Below the pieces are notes generated by a model. It saw only the letters and a program-made list of their open reading frames with translations. It was not told the DNA's origin and did not search any database. From RDXT01 sp033765305 (lineage in GTDB: Bacteria > Bacteroidota > Bacteroidia > J057): a stretch of DNA of 64,000 nucleotides. Below, piece after piece: positions 49,446 through 58,968 of the stretch. A program made the position numbers and the translations under genes. Positions within the stretch are counted from its first letter, which is position 1. Every line of letters begins with the position of its first letter. The stretch lies in NCBI GenBank assembly GCA_033765305.1, contig JANRID010000010.1, positions 246,481-310,480 on the forward strand, in the 5' to 3' direction.

Positions 49446-52328
49446 ATGCGAATCCTTCCTCTTCTGTGTGTATGGATCTGGGCCGTGCTGCTGGCGGCAG
49501 GCTGCCGCAGCCCGCGCCTGCTGGACCTGGCCCAGCGGCCAGAGTCTCTGCCGCTGCCTGTGCCCGCGCTGCTGGCCCGTGCCCAGGGCGACACGGTTTC
49601 GCAGCCGCTCCCGCTGCGCCAGGTATCGGTATCGGCCGTCATCACCGGAGATCTCGCCCGGACCACCGTGGAGATGGAGTTTGAAAATCCGCAGGACCGG
49701 GTGCTGGAAGGGCGGCTGATGCTGCCCCTGCTGCCGGAGCAGACGGTCGCCGGCCTGGCCCTGGAGCTGAAAGACGGCATGCGCCAAGCCGTGGCTGTGG
49801 AGCGCACGCTGGCGCGGACCGCGTACGAATCGGCCGTGCGCCAGTTTGTGGACCCGGCCCTGCTGGAATACCGCAGCGGCAACACCTTCGAGCTGCGCAT
49901 ATTTCCGATCGAAGCGGGCCGTTCCCGCCGGGTTCAGGTGACCATCGAGGAACTGCTTGAAGCCCGTCGCGAGGGGCTGCGCTACCGGATCCCGCTGCGT
50001 TTCCGCGAGCCGCTGGCAGGCTCGCCGGTCCGGATCGAGATCCGCGGCGCCGCCGCTTCTGCAGACCGCAGCGGCAGCGGCATCCGCTTCCGCCCGGACG
50101 AGTCCGGGCTGGTGGCCGATACGCTCCTGGATCTGGGCCCGCAGGCGCCGCCTGCCGAGGTGCTGCTGCCGGGGCCAGGCACAGCGCCCCGCATCGCGGT
50201 TGCGGAGACAGGGCCCGACAGCACCTTCTGGTATGCATCGGTGCGGACGGCAGCGCCGGCCCGCCCCCGGACCCTGGCCCGGCGGCTGGCACTCTACTGG
50301 GATGCCTCCCGCAGCGGCCTGCAGCAGGACAGCAGCCGTATCTTTCCGGTGCTTGACGCCTATCTGGCCCGCGCAGCCGGGATCGAGGTGGAGCTGATCG
50401 CCTGCCGCGATCAGCCGGCGCCGCCGGAGCGCTTCAGCATCCAGGGCGGCGACTGGAGCGGCCTGCGCCGCCGGCTCGCATCCCTGGACTACGACGGAGG
50501 CCTGTGCCTGGGATGTGTGGACTTCGGCGCCGTCCCGGCAGATGAAGCATGGTGGGTGGGGAATGGGGTTTCGGTCATCGGCCCTGATACCCTGCTGACC
50601 GGCGCGGTGCCGGTCTCTGCCCTCAACAGCGCCGCACAGGCCGATCCGGTACAGCTGCGGCGCCTGTGCGCCGCCACCGGCGGGCAGTACGCCGACCTGC
50701 GGCAGCTTTCGCGGGAGGAGGCCCTGCTGGCCCTGCAGGCCGAGCCGCTGCAGCTGCAGGAAATCCGGGTGCTGTCCGGGGCCGTTTCGGAGGTGTATCC
50801 CCGGCCCGGCGCCGTGGTGAGCGGACGGCTCGGCATCGCCGGGCGCCTGCACAGCGATGAAGCAGTGATCGAAATTGTGCTCGGATACGGCGGGGTGCCT
50901 GCCATCCGGGAGACCTTGCGCATCGACAAAGCGGCATCGCTCGGCGGCGGCGATGTGGAGCAGATCTGGGCCCGCAAGCAGGCGGAAACCCTGGAGTCCG
51001 GCGGCCCCGCAAACCGCGAGGCGATTGTGCGCCTCGGCAAGCGTTACGGGCTGGCTACCCGCTATACCTCGCTGCTGGTGCTGGAGGCTGTGCAGGACTA
51101 TGTGAAGCACCGGATTCCGCCGCCGGAACCGCTGCGGGCCGAATATGAGCGGCTGGCAGCGCAGGAGGACCAGGCCCGGCAGCTGGAGCTGATGACCCAC
51201 CTCGACCAGGTCGCCGAGGCCTATGCCGAGCGGATTGGGCTGTGGGAAACGGAATTCAAAGCGCCGGAGGGGCCCTATGTGCAGCAGGATCAGCTGCGCG
51301 ACACAGACCGCGACGGGGTTCCTGATCGGCCCGATGCCAGCGGCAATGATGCAGGCGGACTCTCCGATCTGTTTGCGCTGGAGCAGGCCAAACCGGACGC
51401 AGAGCCCGGCAGCATTTCAGAAGGGATCATCCGGATGGAGCCGTGGAACCCGGCTGCGCCCTATCTCGCTGTGCTGCGCAGCCTTCCGCAGGACGCACGG
51501 TATCCGCGCTACCTCGCCCTGCGGGCGCAGTACGGTGCCATGCCGGCCTTTTACCTCGATGTCTCCGGCCTGTTCTTCGAGTCGGGCGATACCTTGCTCG
51601 GGCTCCGCATCCTCTCCAGCCTTGCAGCCCTGCCTGCGGAGCGCCATGAGCTGCTGCGGGTGCTGGGCCGCCGCCTCGAACTGCTGGGCCGGGCCGATCT
51701 GGCCCTGCGCATCTATGCGCGGGTGCTCGAAATCCGGGAGGAGGAGCCGCAGTCCTTCCGCGACCTCGCGCTCGCGCATGCGCGCCTGGGCCAGGCGCAG
51801 CAGGCCGCAGACCTGCTCTATGAGGTGGTGCAGCGGCCCTGGGACGACCGCTTTCCCCGGATCGGCGTGCTCGCCGCCGGCGAGCTCAACGAGCTCATCG
51901 CCCGCTATCCGCAGCAGATCGATACCCGGCGCTACGATCCGCGCCTCCTCCGGCACCTGCCCGCAGACCTCCGCGTGGTCATGAACTGGGACGCCGATGG
52001 AGTGGATCTCGACCTGTGGGTCACCGATCCCCGGGGTGAAAAATGCTATTACGCCCATCCTGTCACGGAGTCCGGGGGCTTTATCTCGCCGGATATGACC
52101 GGCGGCTATGGCCCGGAAGAATTCTGGATCCGGAAAGCCCTGCCCGGGGAGTACCGCATTCAGGCCAATTACTACGGAGCCCGGCGGGTAAGCCTCGCCG
52201 GGCCGGCAACGCTGCATGTGCAGATCACGGCAGGCTACGGCAGGCCGGAGGCACGCATGCAGGAGGTGATTGTCCGGCTGGGGCAGGACGGGGAAGTGCT
52301 CAGCATCGGAACGGTGGAATGGCGCTGA
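49446..52328 (+). CDS. VIT-domain / VWA-like / DUF2135 lipoprotein, 960 aa
   Basis: A lipoprotein signal (MRILPLLCVWIWAVLLAAGC) is followed by a VIT domain (about 50-190; VSVSAVITGDLARTTVEMEF, TAYESAVRQ), a VWA-like region with a MIDAS-type DASRS starting at Asp286, a calcium-binding-like DTDRDGVPD (from residue 619), TPR-like helices (~690-790) and a C-terminal DUF2135 beta domain (VVMNWDADGVDLDLWVTDPR, FWIRKALPGEYRIQANYYG). VIT-VWA proteins resemble inter-alpha-trypsin-inhibitor heavy chains and are exported; their role in bacteria is unclear. A VWA gene follows 57 bases later. Confidence 0.85.
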   Translation: MRILPLLCVWIWAVLLAAGCRSPRLLDLAQRPESLPLPVPALLARAQGDTVSQPLPLRQVSVSAVITGDLARTTVEMEFENPQDRVLEGRLMLPLLPEQTVAGLALELKDGMRQAVAVERTLARTAYESAVRQFVDPALLEYRSGNTFELRIFPIEAGRSRRVQVTIEELLEARREGLRYRIPLRFREPLAGSPVRIEIRGAAASADRSGSGIRFRPDESGLVADTLLDLGPQAPPAEVLLPGPGTAPRIAVAETGPDSTFWYASVRTAAPARPRTLARRLALYWDASRSGLQQDSSRIFPVLDAYLARAAGIEVELIACRDQPAPPERFSIQGGDWSGLRRRLASLDYDGGLCLGCVDFGAVPADEAWWVGNGVSVIGPDTLLTGAVPVSALNSAAQADPVQLRRLCAATGGQYADLRQLSREEALLALQAEPLQLQEIRVLSGAVSEVYPRPGAVVSGRLGIAGRLHSDEAVIEIVLGYGGVPAIRETLRIDKAASLGGGDVEQIWARKQAETLESGGPANREAIVRLGKRYGLATRYTSLLVLEAVQDYVKHRIPPPEPLRAEYERLAAQEDQARQLELMTHLDQVAEAYAERIGLWETEFKAPEGPYVQQDQLRDTDRDGVPDRPDASGNDAGGLSDLFALEQAKPDAEPGSISEGIIRMEPWNPAAPYLAVLRSLPQDARYPRYLALRAQYGAMPAFYLDVSGLFFESGDTLLGLRILSSLAALPAERHELLRVLGRRLELLGRADLALRIYARVLEIREEEPQSFRDLALAHARLGQAQQAADLLYEVVQRPWDDRFPRIGVLAAGELNELIARYPQQIDTRRYDPRLLRHLPADLRVVMNWDADGVDLDLWVTDPRGEKCYYAHPVTESGGFISPDMTGGYGPEEFWIRKALPGEYRIQANYYGARRVSLAGPATLHVQITAGYGRPEARMQEVIVRLGQDGEVLSIGTVEWR

Positions 52329-52385
52329 GAAATCGCGCAGCGCGGGCAACTTATCCTGCCGCTGGCGGTTTATCTGCCAATCGCT

Positions 52386-54020
52386 ATGGCCAACCGCTCC
52401 GTTCACCAGACCGAAGACCGCCTCCAGGCGGAGCTGGACCGCTTCGTGGAGTTCGGCATGCTGCTCGACCGCACCGGGCGCCGCTACCTTGCGCAGTACC
52501 TGCGCGCCAAGCTTGCGCCCGGCGCAGAGGCGCCTCCTATCCTGGAAGATGCCTATCTGCGGTATTTTTCCGGCGCCCTGGACCGCCTCTTCGACGGCAG
52601 CGACCTGCTGAAGCTCTGCCTCGACCAGCCGGCGCTGGCCTCCCAGGTGACTGCCGATACCTTGTTCTGGCTGCGCAATACCTACCGGCGCATGCGGGAA
52701 GGCCATCCCTATGAAGACGAGAGCAGCCGCCTGAGCGCCGCATCGGTCATGCCCCTGGCCGATTTCTGCCTCCGTTCGCAGTATCTCACCGGATTTCTCC
52801 ACCGCACCTACCGCCGCGAAGAGCTCGACGCCGGATTTTTCGACCATAAGCTGGAGCAGATTCTGGCCCGGCGCAGTTTCGCCGAGCTGCCGCAGGCAGA
52901 CCGGGATGCAGCCGAGCGCCTCCTGACCGATCTGCTGGCGCAGTGGGATGCCTTGCTGAGCGCCAGGATTCTCGAATTCCAGCTGCGCAAGCTGGAAGCC
53001 GATCAGGAATCCTTCGCCTCGCTGCTGGAGGCCAAAACCCGCGAGTACAAGCGGCTGCACCAGCTGCTGTCGCCCTTTTCGGAATATGTGAACCGCCACT
53101 GGGACCTCTCCCGCGATCTCTGGCGCGACGCGGATTTCGACCTGCTGCAGCAGTATGAGCAGCTGCTGCAGGACGAGGCCGCCGTGCAGGAGCTGGCCGA
53201 TCTGCTCGGGCGCATGCGCGAGGCCGAAATTCTGACCGAGGAAGAAGAGTACCGCCGGGTAATCGTGCGGCAGGAATGGGTGGAGGATACCCTGGAGAAG
53301 CTGGAAATCACCGGCGTGCATGCGAGCTCGGACCTGAATGCCATGGTCAGCTCGGAAGCCGGCCTGCTGGCCGATCCAGATACGGAAGCTGTCTTTCTCA
53401 AACGATTCGCCGATCAGGGCCTGCAGACCTTCCGCTATGAGGACCGGCGGCTCGTGACGAGCGAGGATCAGTTTACCGAAGTGCATCAGCGGGTGCGCCG
53501 CAAGCAGAAAGGCCCCTTCATCGTGTGCGTGGACACCAGCGACTCCATGTCCGGCGATGCGGAGCGCATTGCCAAGGTGCTCTGCTTCGCAATCCTGCGC
53601 ATGGCTGCCTCCGAGGACCGGCGCGCCTTTCTGATCAATTTCTCCGTCGGAATCCGCACGCTCGACCTGCACGACATCGGGCGCTCGCTCGGCTCCATTG
53701 CCGAGTTTTTGCGCATGTCATTTAAAGGTGGCACGGACATCTCGCTGGCGATGTACGAGGTGCTGCGCCAGCTCCAGACGGAGGCCTACCGCGATGCCGA
53801 TGTGCTGGTGATCTCGGATTTCATCATGTACCGGATGGAGGAAGACATCATCGCCCGGGTGCGGCATTTCCAGCAGAACCAAGGCGTGCGGTTTCACAGC
53901 CTGACCCTGTGCGACGACCCCAATGCGGAAGTCATCCGGCAGTTCGACACGAACTGGGTCTATAATCCGGCAGACAAGGGGATTGTGCGGGAGCTGGCGG
54001 AGCAGCTGAGGGCGCTGTGA
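52386..54020 (+). CDS. ViaA-like VWA-domain protein
   Basis: The C-terminal VWA domain (~375-544) carries a MIDAS motif DTSDS beginning at Asp383 (FIVCVDTSDSMSGDAERIAK), SFKGGTDIS and VLVISDFIMYRM, closely following E. coli ViaA. The N-terminal ~370 residues are helical, as in ViaA. ViaA works with the MoxR-type AAA+ ATPase RavA in membrane or respiratory-complex assembly, but no MoxR gene lies in the window. There is no signal peptide, so the protein is cytoplasmic. It starts 57 bases after the VIT-domain lipoprotein gene. Confidence 0.85.
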   Translation: MANRSVHQTEDRLQAELDRFVEFGMLLDRTGRRYLAQYLRAKLAPGAEAPPILEDAYLRYFSGALDRLFDGSDLLKLCLDQPALASQVTADTLFWLRNTYRRMREGHPYEDESSRLSAASVMPLADFCLRSQYLTGFLHRTYRREELDAGFFDHKLEQILARRSFAELPQADRDAAERLLTDLLAQWDALLSARILEFQLRKLEADQESFASLLEAKTREYKRLHQLLSPFSEYVNRHWDLSRDLWRDADFDLLQQYEQLLQDEAAVQELADLLGRMREAEILTEEEEYRRVIVRQEWVEDTLEKLEITGVHASSDLNAMVSSEAGLLADPDTEAVFLKRFADQGLQTFRYEDRRLVTSEDQFTEVHQRVRRKQKGPFIVCVDTSDSMSGDAERIAKVLCFAILRMAASEDRRAFLINFSVGIRTLDLHDIGRSLGSIAEFLRMSFKGGTDISLAMYEVLRQLQTEAYRDADVLVISDFIMYRMEEDIIARVRHFQQNQGVRFHSLTLCDDPNAEVIRQFDTNWVYNPADKGIVRELAEQLRAL

Positions 54021-54106
54021 GCGGAGGCACGGCTGCCGGCTGGCACCTGCAACTGATCTGATATCAGAATATGCTCCGGAATGGTTGCCTGGGCGATCAA
54101 AAAAAG

Positions 54107-54115
54107 TTATCCACA
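54107..54115 (+). promoter_or_regulatory. Consensus DnaA box upstream of nrdJ
   Basis: TTATCCACA is a perfect DnaA box about 120 bases before the nrdJ start. It overlaps an inverted repeat CACATT (54112-54117) / AATGTG (54127-54132). Elsewhere DnaA controls ribonucleotide reductase genes directly. Confidence 0.5.
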
Positions 54116-54226
54116 TTTCCACAGACAATGTGAATATGTTTTAGGTGCTGGCAATGCGCGAATGCCGAATTTGTCGTTTCACACATGACTGCTTCCGCAG
54201 CATGGCAGAACCGTTCAAGATTGCAT

Positions 54227-56800
54227 ATGGCGACCTTTCAACCAGACACCCTGACAAGCGTTCAGACCTACTCGTATGAAGACGCGCTGGCTGCTTCGCT
54301 GCTGTATTTCAGCGGAGACGAGCTGGCAGCTACGACCTGGCTCAACAAGTACGCAGTGAAAAACCCTGCGGGCGAGCTGACCGAACGAACCCCCGACGAC
54401 ATGCACCGCCGTATGGCGCGCGAGTTTGGCCGCATCGAGGCCCGCTACCGCGAATCAGCCCACCTCAACGGCAGCTTCAAGAAGCTCTCGGCCTATGGCC
54501 AGCAGCGCGAGCCCCTCACGGAGGAGCGGATTTACCAGCTCTTCCGCAAATTCGAGCACATCATCCCGCAGGGCAGCGTAATGTCTGCCCTCGGCAATCC
54601 GCACATCATTGCCTCGCTTTCCAACTGCGTGGTCATTCCGGAGCTGCACGACTCCTACGGCGGGATCATGTTTGCCGATCAGCAGCTGGTGCAGCTCTTC
54701 AAGCGCCGCTGCGGGGTAGGGCTGGACCTCTCCACCCTGCGGCCTGCCGGCCTGCCGGTGTCCAATGCCGCCGGCACCACCTCCGGCGCGGTCTCCTTCA
54801 TGGACCGCTTTTCCAATACTACCCGCGAAGTGGCCCAGCACGGCCGCCGGGGCGCGCTGATGATCACGATGGATATCGCCCACCCCGATGTGGAGGATTT
54901 CATCACCATCAAGCAGGACCTCTCCCGCGTCACCGGCGCCAACATTTCCGTGCGCCTCTCCGACGAATTCATGCAGGCCGTATCCGATGATACCGACTAC
55001 CTGCTCCGCTGGCCCATCGACTCGACGGAGCCCAGCGTCACCCGCACCGTGCGCGCCCGCGACCTCTGGAACACCATCATCCGCTGCGCCCACCGCACTG
55101 CCGAGCCCGGCCTGATTTTCTGGGACCGCCAGCACCACTATTCGACCTCCTCCATCTATCCGGGCTTCCGCAATACCTCCACCAACCCCTGCTCCGAAAT
55201 CGCCATGCAGGGCGGAGACTCCTGCCGCCTCATCGCCATCAACCTCTTCAGCTTTGTCGATGAGCCCTTTACGCCGCAGGCCCGGTTTAATTTCCCCAAA
55301 TTTTACTCCGTCGTCTACGAATCCCAGCGGCTCATGGACGACCTCGTGGACCTGGAACTCGAAGCCATCGAGCGCATCATGGACAAGGTGGTGCAGGACA
55401 ATGAGCCCGACTTTATTAAGGATGTGGAGGTCCGCACCTGGCGCCTGCTCTATGAAATGGGCAAAAAAGGCCGCCGCACCGGCCTGGGCTTCACCGCGCT
55501 GGCCGACTGCGTCGCTGCGCTCAACCTGAAATTCGATTCCGCCGAGACCCTTGCCGAAGTGGAGCGCATCATGAAGGCCAAGTGCGAAGCCGAATTCGAC
55601 AGCTCCATCGACATGGCCCTGGAGCGCGGCGCCTTCGAGGGCTTCGACCCCGCCATCGAAGCGACCTCCGGCTTTATTCAGATGATGCAGACCGATCTGC
55701 CTCAGGTCTATCAGCGCATGATGGAGTGCGGCCGCCGCAATATCTCCCTCAGCACGGTGGCCCCCACCGGCAGCCTCAGCATTCTCAGCCAGACCTCCTC
55801 CGGCCTGGAGCCTGTGTTCATGCTTTCCTACAAGCGCAAGCGCAAGGTCAACCCCAACGACAAAAACGCCCGCGTGGATCATGTGGACCTCGTCGGCGAT
55901 GCCTGGCAGGAGTTCACCGTCTATCACCCCAAGGTCAAAACCTGGATGGACGTGACCGGCGAGGAAAATCTGGCGAAAAGCCCCTACCAAGGCGCCACCG
56001 CCGGCGAAATCGACTGGATCAAGCGCGTGACCCTTCAGGCTGTGGTGCAGAAGTACGTGACCCACTCCATCAGCTCCACCATCAACCTGCCTTCAGATGT
56101 CTCGGAGGAAAAGGTAGGCGAAATCTACCTCGAAGCCTGGCGCCAGGGCCTAAAGGGCATTACCGTATACCGCGACGGCTCGCGCTCCGGGGTGCTGGTG
56201 GCCGATGACGGCGGCAAGAAAGAAACCGAGCAGAAGCCCTCCTTTGCGGAGTCGCGTGCGCCCAGGCGCCCCAAACGCCTTGACGCCGAAGTGGTCCGCT
56301 TCATGAACAACGACCAGAAGTGGATCGCGGTCGTCGGTCTGCTCGACGGACGGCCCTACGAGATCTTCACCGGCCGCGCCGAGGATGTGTTCGACCTGCC
56401 CAACTACCTTACCCAGGGCTGGGTGGTGAAAGTGAAGCAGAAGAACGAGAAGTCCCGCTACGACTTCCAGTTTGTGGACAAAGACGGCTACCGCATCACC
56501 ATCGAAGGGCTTTCCCGGTCCTTTGACAAGGAATACTGGAACTATGCGAAGCTGATCTCCGGCGTGCTGCGCCACGGGATGCCGCTGCCCAATGTCGTGG
56601 ATCTCGTCGGCGGCCTCAACCTGTACAGCGACCACATCAATACCTGGAAAAACGGAGTGGTGCGCACCCTGAAGCGCTTCATTCCGGACGGTACGGTGGC
56701 CGCCGATCATGTGTGCAGCAAATGCGGAGACCCCCAGGGCCTGGTGTTCGAGGAAGGCTGCATCAAGTGCAAGAGCTGCGGCCATTCCAAGTGCGACTGA
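54227..56800 (+). CDS. nrdJ: Adenosylcobalamin-dependent (class II) ribonucleotide reductase
   Basis: The enzyme reduces ribonucleotides to deoxyribonucleotides with vitamin B12, independent of oxygen. Visible: GSVMSALGNP, SLSNCVVIPE (first active-site Cys), RRCGVGLDLSTL, Cys322 in STNPCSEIAM, the TAPTGS-like VAPTGSLSIL and GITVYRDGSRSG. A C-terminal TSCPD region ends in a Cys-rich tail (CSKCGD, CIKCKSCGHSKCD) for redox or zinc. The start at 54227 (857 aa) is preferred because a possible -7 box (CGAATTTG, 54166-54173) leaves a 47-base leader; an ATG at 54185 is the alternative. No B12 riboswitch was seen upstream. Confidence 0.93.
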   Translation: MATFQPDTLTSVQTYSYEDALAASLLYFSGDELAATTWLNKYAVKNPAGELTERTPDDMHRRMAREFGRIEARYRESAHLNGSFKKLSAYGQQREPLTEERIYQLFRKFEHIIPQGSVMSALGNPHIIASLSNCVVIPELHDSYGGIMFADQQLVQLFKRRCGVGLDLSTLRPAGLPVSNAAGTTSGAVSFMDRFSNTTREVAQHGRRGALMITMDIAHPDVEDFITIKQDLSRVTGANISVRLSDEFMQAVSDDTDYLLRWPIDSTEPSVTRTVRARDLWNTIIRCAHRTAEPGLIFWDRQHHYSTSSIYPGFRNTSTNPCSEIAMQGGDSCRLIAINLFSFVDEPFTPQARFNFPKFYSVVYESQRLMDDLVDLELEAIERIMDKVVQDNEPDFIKDVEVRTWRLLYEMGKKGRRTGLGFTALADCVAALNLKFDSAETLAEVERIMKAKCEAEFDSSIDMALERGAFEGFDPAIEATSGFIQMMQTDLPQVYQRMMECGRRNISLSTVAPTGSLSILSQTSSGLEPVFMLSYKRKRKVNPNDKNARVDHVDLVGDAWQEFTVYHPKVKTWMDVTGEENLAKSPYQGATAGEIDWIKRVTLQAVVQKYVTHSISSTINLPSDVSEEKVGEIYLEAWRQGLKGITVYRDGSRSGVLVADDGGKKETEQKPSFAESRAPRRPKRLDAEVVRFMNNDQKWIAVVGLLDGRPYEIFTGRAEDVFDLPNYLTQGWVVKVKQKNEKSRYDFQFVDKDGYRITIEGLSRSFDKEYWNYAKLISGVLRHGMPLPNVVDLVGGLNLYSDHINTWKNGVVRTLKRFIPDGTVAADHVCSKCGDPQGLVFEEGCIKCKSCGHSKCD

Positions 56801-56819
56801 CCCCTCAGCGGTCCATCCG

Positions 56820-56849
56820 GGCCCGGTTCTGCGCAGGCGGAGCCGGGCC
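56820..56849 (+). terminator. Hairpin after nrdJ, possible terminator
   Basis: GGCCCGG (56820-56826) pairs with CCGGGCC (56843-56849), 20 bases after the nrdJ stop. No T run follows, so it may be only a stabilising hairpin. Confidence 0.4.
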
Positions 56850-56873
56850 TCTATCGTCTACACCGGCAGCAAC

Positions 56874-57551
56874 ATGAACCCGTCCCCCGACTACGAAGCC
56901 CAGGCTGCGCTGTTTCAGCAGGCCATGCAGGAGGCCCTGGCCCGCGTAGATGCCGTGCAGCAGGATCTGCGGCGCGAACTGGATGCCGCCATCGAAGCGC
57001 GTGAGCGCACCCGCGAGCTGTGCCGCCGCACCGAGCGCATGGCCGAGCGCCGCGCGCAGGGCGCGCTCGACCGCATGCGCAGCCGCCTGGCTGCCGAAAT
57101 CCGCGAAGAAACCCTCCGGACCGTCGTCCGGCAGCTCTTCCGGGCCGGCAGGTCCGCCGCCGAAATCGCCGGCTGGCTGGAGCTGCCCCCGGATCTGGTA
57201 TCCGCTGTCCGGATGGAGCAGGGGATCGCCGCCTTCCGGGGCCGGGAAGCCTCCGTGCTCATCGACGGGGACGTGCGCGGCGGCACGGTCATCTTCCGGC
57301 AGGATGCCCTGCAGGTGAGCTTTCCCTACGAAATGGCCGGCGGCGATGCGCTGGTGCTGATCCTCGCGCCGCCTGCGGCGCATTGGACCGCCCAGACCGG
57401 GCTGCCGCCCGAAGAGCGTATCCCGCTGCTTGAATATGTCGCGGCGGCGGTGGTGCGCCAGGCCGCCTCAGGCGGCAGCTTCCGCATTGAAGCGGACAGC
57501 ATCGTCATCTATGGCGCAAAGCCTGCCCGAAAATCCCGCCGGAAGCATTAA
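56874..57551 (+). CDS. Hypothetical coiled-coil protein, 225 aa
   Basis: The N-terminal ~100 residues are a charged helix or coiled coil (QQAMQEALARVDAVQQDLRR, RERTRELCRRTERMAERR). A short helix-turn-helix-like segment (VRQLFRAGRSAAEIAGWLEL) precedes a C-terminal alpha/beta part (ASVLIDGDVRGGTVIF) and a basic end. The middle resembles the 'LLxxGxSxExIAexLxLxxxxV' helix common in Rpn-family transposase/nuclease-like proteins, but no nuclease core is visible. Function unknown. It starts 73 bases after nrdJ. Confidence 0.55.
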   Translation: MNPSPDYEAQAALFQQAMQEALARVDAVQQDLRRELDAAIEARERTRELCRRTERMAERRAQGALDRMRSRLAAEIREETLRTVVRQLFRAGRSAAEIAGWLELPPDLVSAVRMEQGIAAFRGREASVLIDGDVRGGTVIFRQDALQVSFPYEMAGGDALVLILAPPAAHWTAQTGLPPEERIPLLEYVAAAVVRQAASGGSFRIEADSIVIYGAKPARKSRRKH

Positions 57552-57602
57552 ACCTTCCGCCCCGCAGCACGTCCAAGCACCGGCCCCGACTGCCAAACGC
57601 CT

Positions 57603-58907
57603 ATGAAACAGCTTGTCCTGTCTGCTTTGCTCTGTGCTGGCCTTGCTGCCGCCGCGCAGCCCGCACCGCTGTACTTCCCGCCGCTGACCGGCAGCACCTG
57701 GGAAACCGTGCCGCCCGCCTCGCTCGGATGGGATGAAACCGCCCTCGATTCCCTGTACCAGTTCCTCGACCGGAAACATACCAAAGCCTTCCTCGTCCTG
57801 CAGGACGGCCGCATCGTCGTGGAGCGGTATTTCGATTCGTTTACCCGCGACAGCATCTGGTACTGGGCCTCCGCCGGCAAGACCGTGACCGCCTTTCTTA
57901 CCGGAATGGCCCAGGAGGAAGGGCTGCTCGCCCTCTCCGATACCACAGCCAGCTATCTGGGCACCGGATGGACCGCCGCTCCGCCGGCAAAGGAGGAAAA
58001 AATTACCGTCTGGCATCAGCTCACCATGACCAGCGGCCTGAAGGACGCCGTGCCGGACCCCTATTGCACCCTTGCGCCCTGCCTCGAATACCTCGCCGAC
58101 GCGGGTACCCGCTGGGCCTACCACAACGCGCCCTATACGCTGCTGGACAGCGTCATTCAGGCTGCTTCCGGGCTGTCGCTCAATCAGTTCTATCAGACCC
58201 GCCTCCGCAACCGCATCGGAATGAACGGCCTGTTCCTCCAGTCCGGCTACAACAATATTCTCTTTTCCAATGCCCGGAGCATGGCCCGCTTCGGACTGCT
58301 CATGCTCGGCGGCGGCGCCTGGGCCGGCACGCCCGTCATGACCGACACCGCCTATTACCGCCAGATGATCACGCCTTCCCAGGCGATCAACAAGTCCTAC
58401 GGCTACCTCTGGTGGCTCAACGGGCAGGAATCGTTCATGCTGCCGCAGGTGCAGTTCGTCTTTCCGGGGTCCTACGCGCCCGCTGCGCCGCCGGATATGT
58501 ATGCAGGCCTGGGCAAAAACGGTCAGATCCTCAACGTGGTGCCCAGCATGCGCCTGGTGCTTGTGCGCATGGGCAATCCGCCCGGCGACGGCGGGGAGGT
58601 GACGCCCATCTTCAACAACGACATCTGGACCTATCTCAATCAGGCGATGGCCGCGGCGACCGCTGCGGAGCCTGATGCAGGGCCGCAGCCGGGATTCCAT
58701 CCCAATCCTGCCGGCCAGCTGCTGCACATCACGCCGCCGGTGCCCGGCATGCCTTTCAGCCTGGAGCTGCTGGATATGCAGGGCAGGCTCCTGCGCCAGT
58801 TCGAAAGTCCGGACGAAGCCGATCTGACGGACCTGCCAGCCGGACTGTACCTGGCCGTCCTGCGGCAGGACGGCAGGCAGTGGATCCGCAGAATCGCCCG
58901 CCGCTGA
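57603..58907 (+). CDS. Secreted serine hydrolase (beta-lactamase family) with T9SS tail
   Basis: A signal peptide (KQLVLSALLCAGLAAAAQ) precedes a class C beta-lactamase/penicillin-binding-like domain: the SxxK motif is Ser90-Ala-Gly-Lys93 in WYWASAGKT, a Tyr motif is in WAYHNAPY, and GYLWWLNGQ and YAGLGKNGQI follow. The last ~75 residues form a type A sorting domain (FHPNPAGQLLHI, LELLDMQGRLLRQ, LPAGLYLAVLR, ending RIARR), so the protein is secreted by the type IX system. Probable esterase or peptidase; antibiotic hydrolysis is not implied. 434 aa. Confidence 0.88.
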   Translation: MKQLVLSALLCAGLAAAAQPAPLYFPPLTGSTWETVPPASLGWDETALDSLYQFLDRKHTKAFLVLQDGRIVVERYFDSFTRDSIWYWASAGKTVTAFLTGMAQEEGLLALSDTTASYLGTGWTAAPPAKEEKITVWHQLTMTSGLKDAVPDPYCTLAPCLEYLADAGTRWAYHNAPYTLLDSVIQAASGLSLNQFYQTRLRNRIGMNGLFLQSGYNNILFSNARSMARFGLLMLGGGAWAGTPVMTDTAYYRQMITPSQAINKSYGYLWWLNGQESFMLPQVQFVFPGSYAPAAPPDMYAGLGKNGQILNVVPSMRLVLVRMGNPPGDGGEVTPIFNNDIWTYLNQAMAAATAAEPDAGPQPGFHPNPAGQLLHITPPVPGMPFSLELLDMQGRLLRQFESPDEADLTDLPAGLYLAVLRQDGRQWIRRIARR

Positions 58908-58914
58908 ATCTGCA

Positions 58915-58946
58915 TTTCGCAGCGGGCGTCCGGGGAAGTATATTTG
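58915..58946 (+). promoter_or_regulatory. Promoter of the AraC-family gene
   Basis: TTTC (58915-58918), 20 bases, TATATTTG (58939-58946). The start point near 58953 is 16 bases before the ATG. Confidence 0.5.
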
Positions 58947-58968
58947 CCCCGGCCCTGAACCCCTGCGG

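Noticed and set aside
54021..54226. Cobalamin riboswitch upstream of nrdJ
   Set aside because: The spacer is too short and lacks a recognisable B12-box; only a DnaA box and a repeat are present.
57603..58907. Antibiotic-resistance beta-lactamase
   Set aside because: The SxxK fold is shared by many esterases and peptidases; the T9SS tail and sequence give no evidence for antibiotic hydrolysis.
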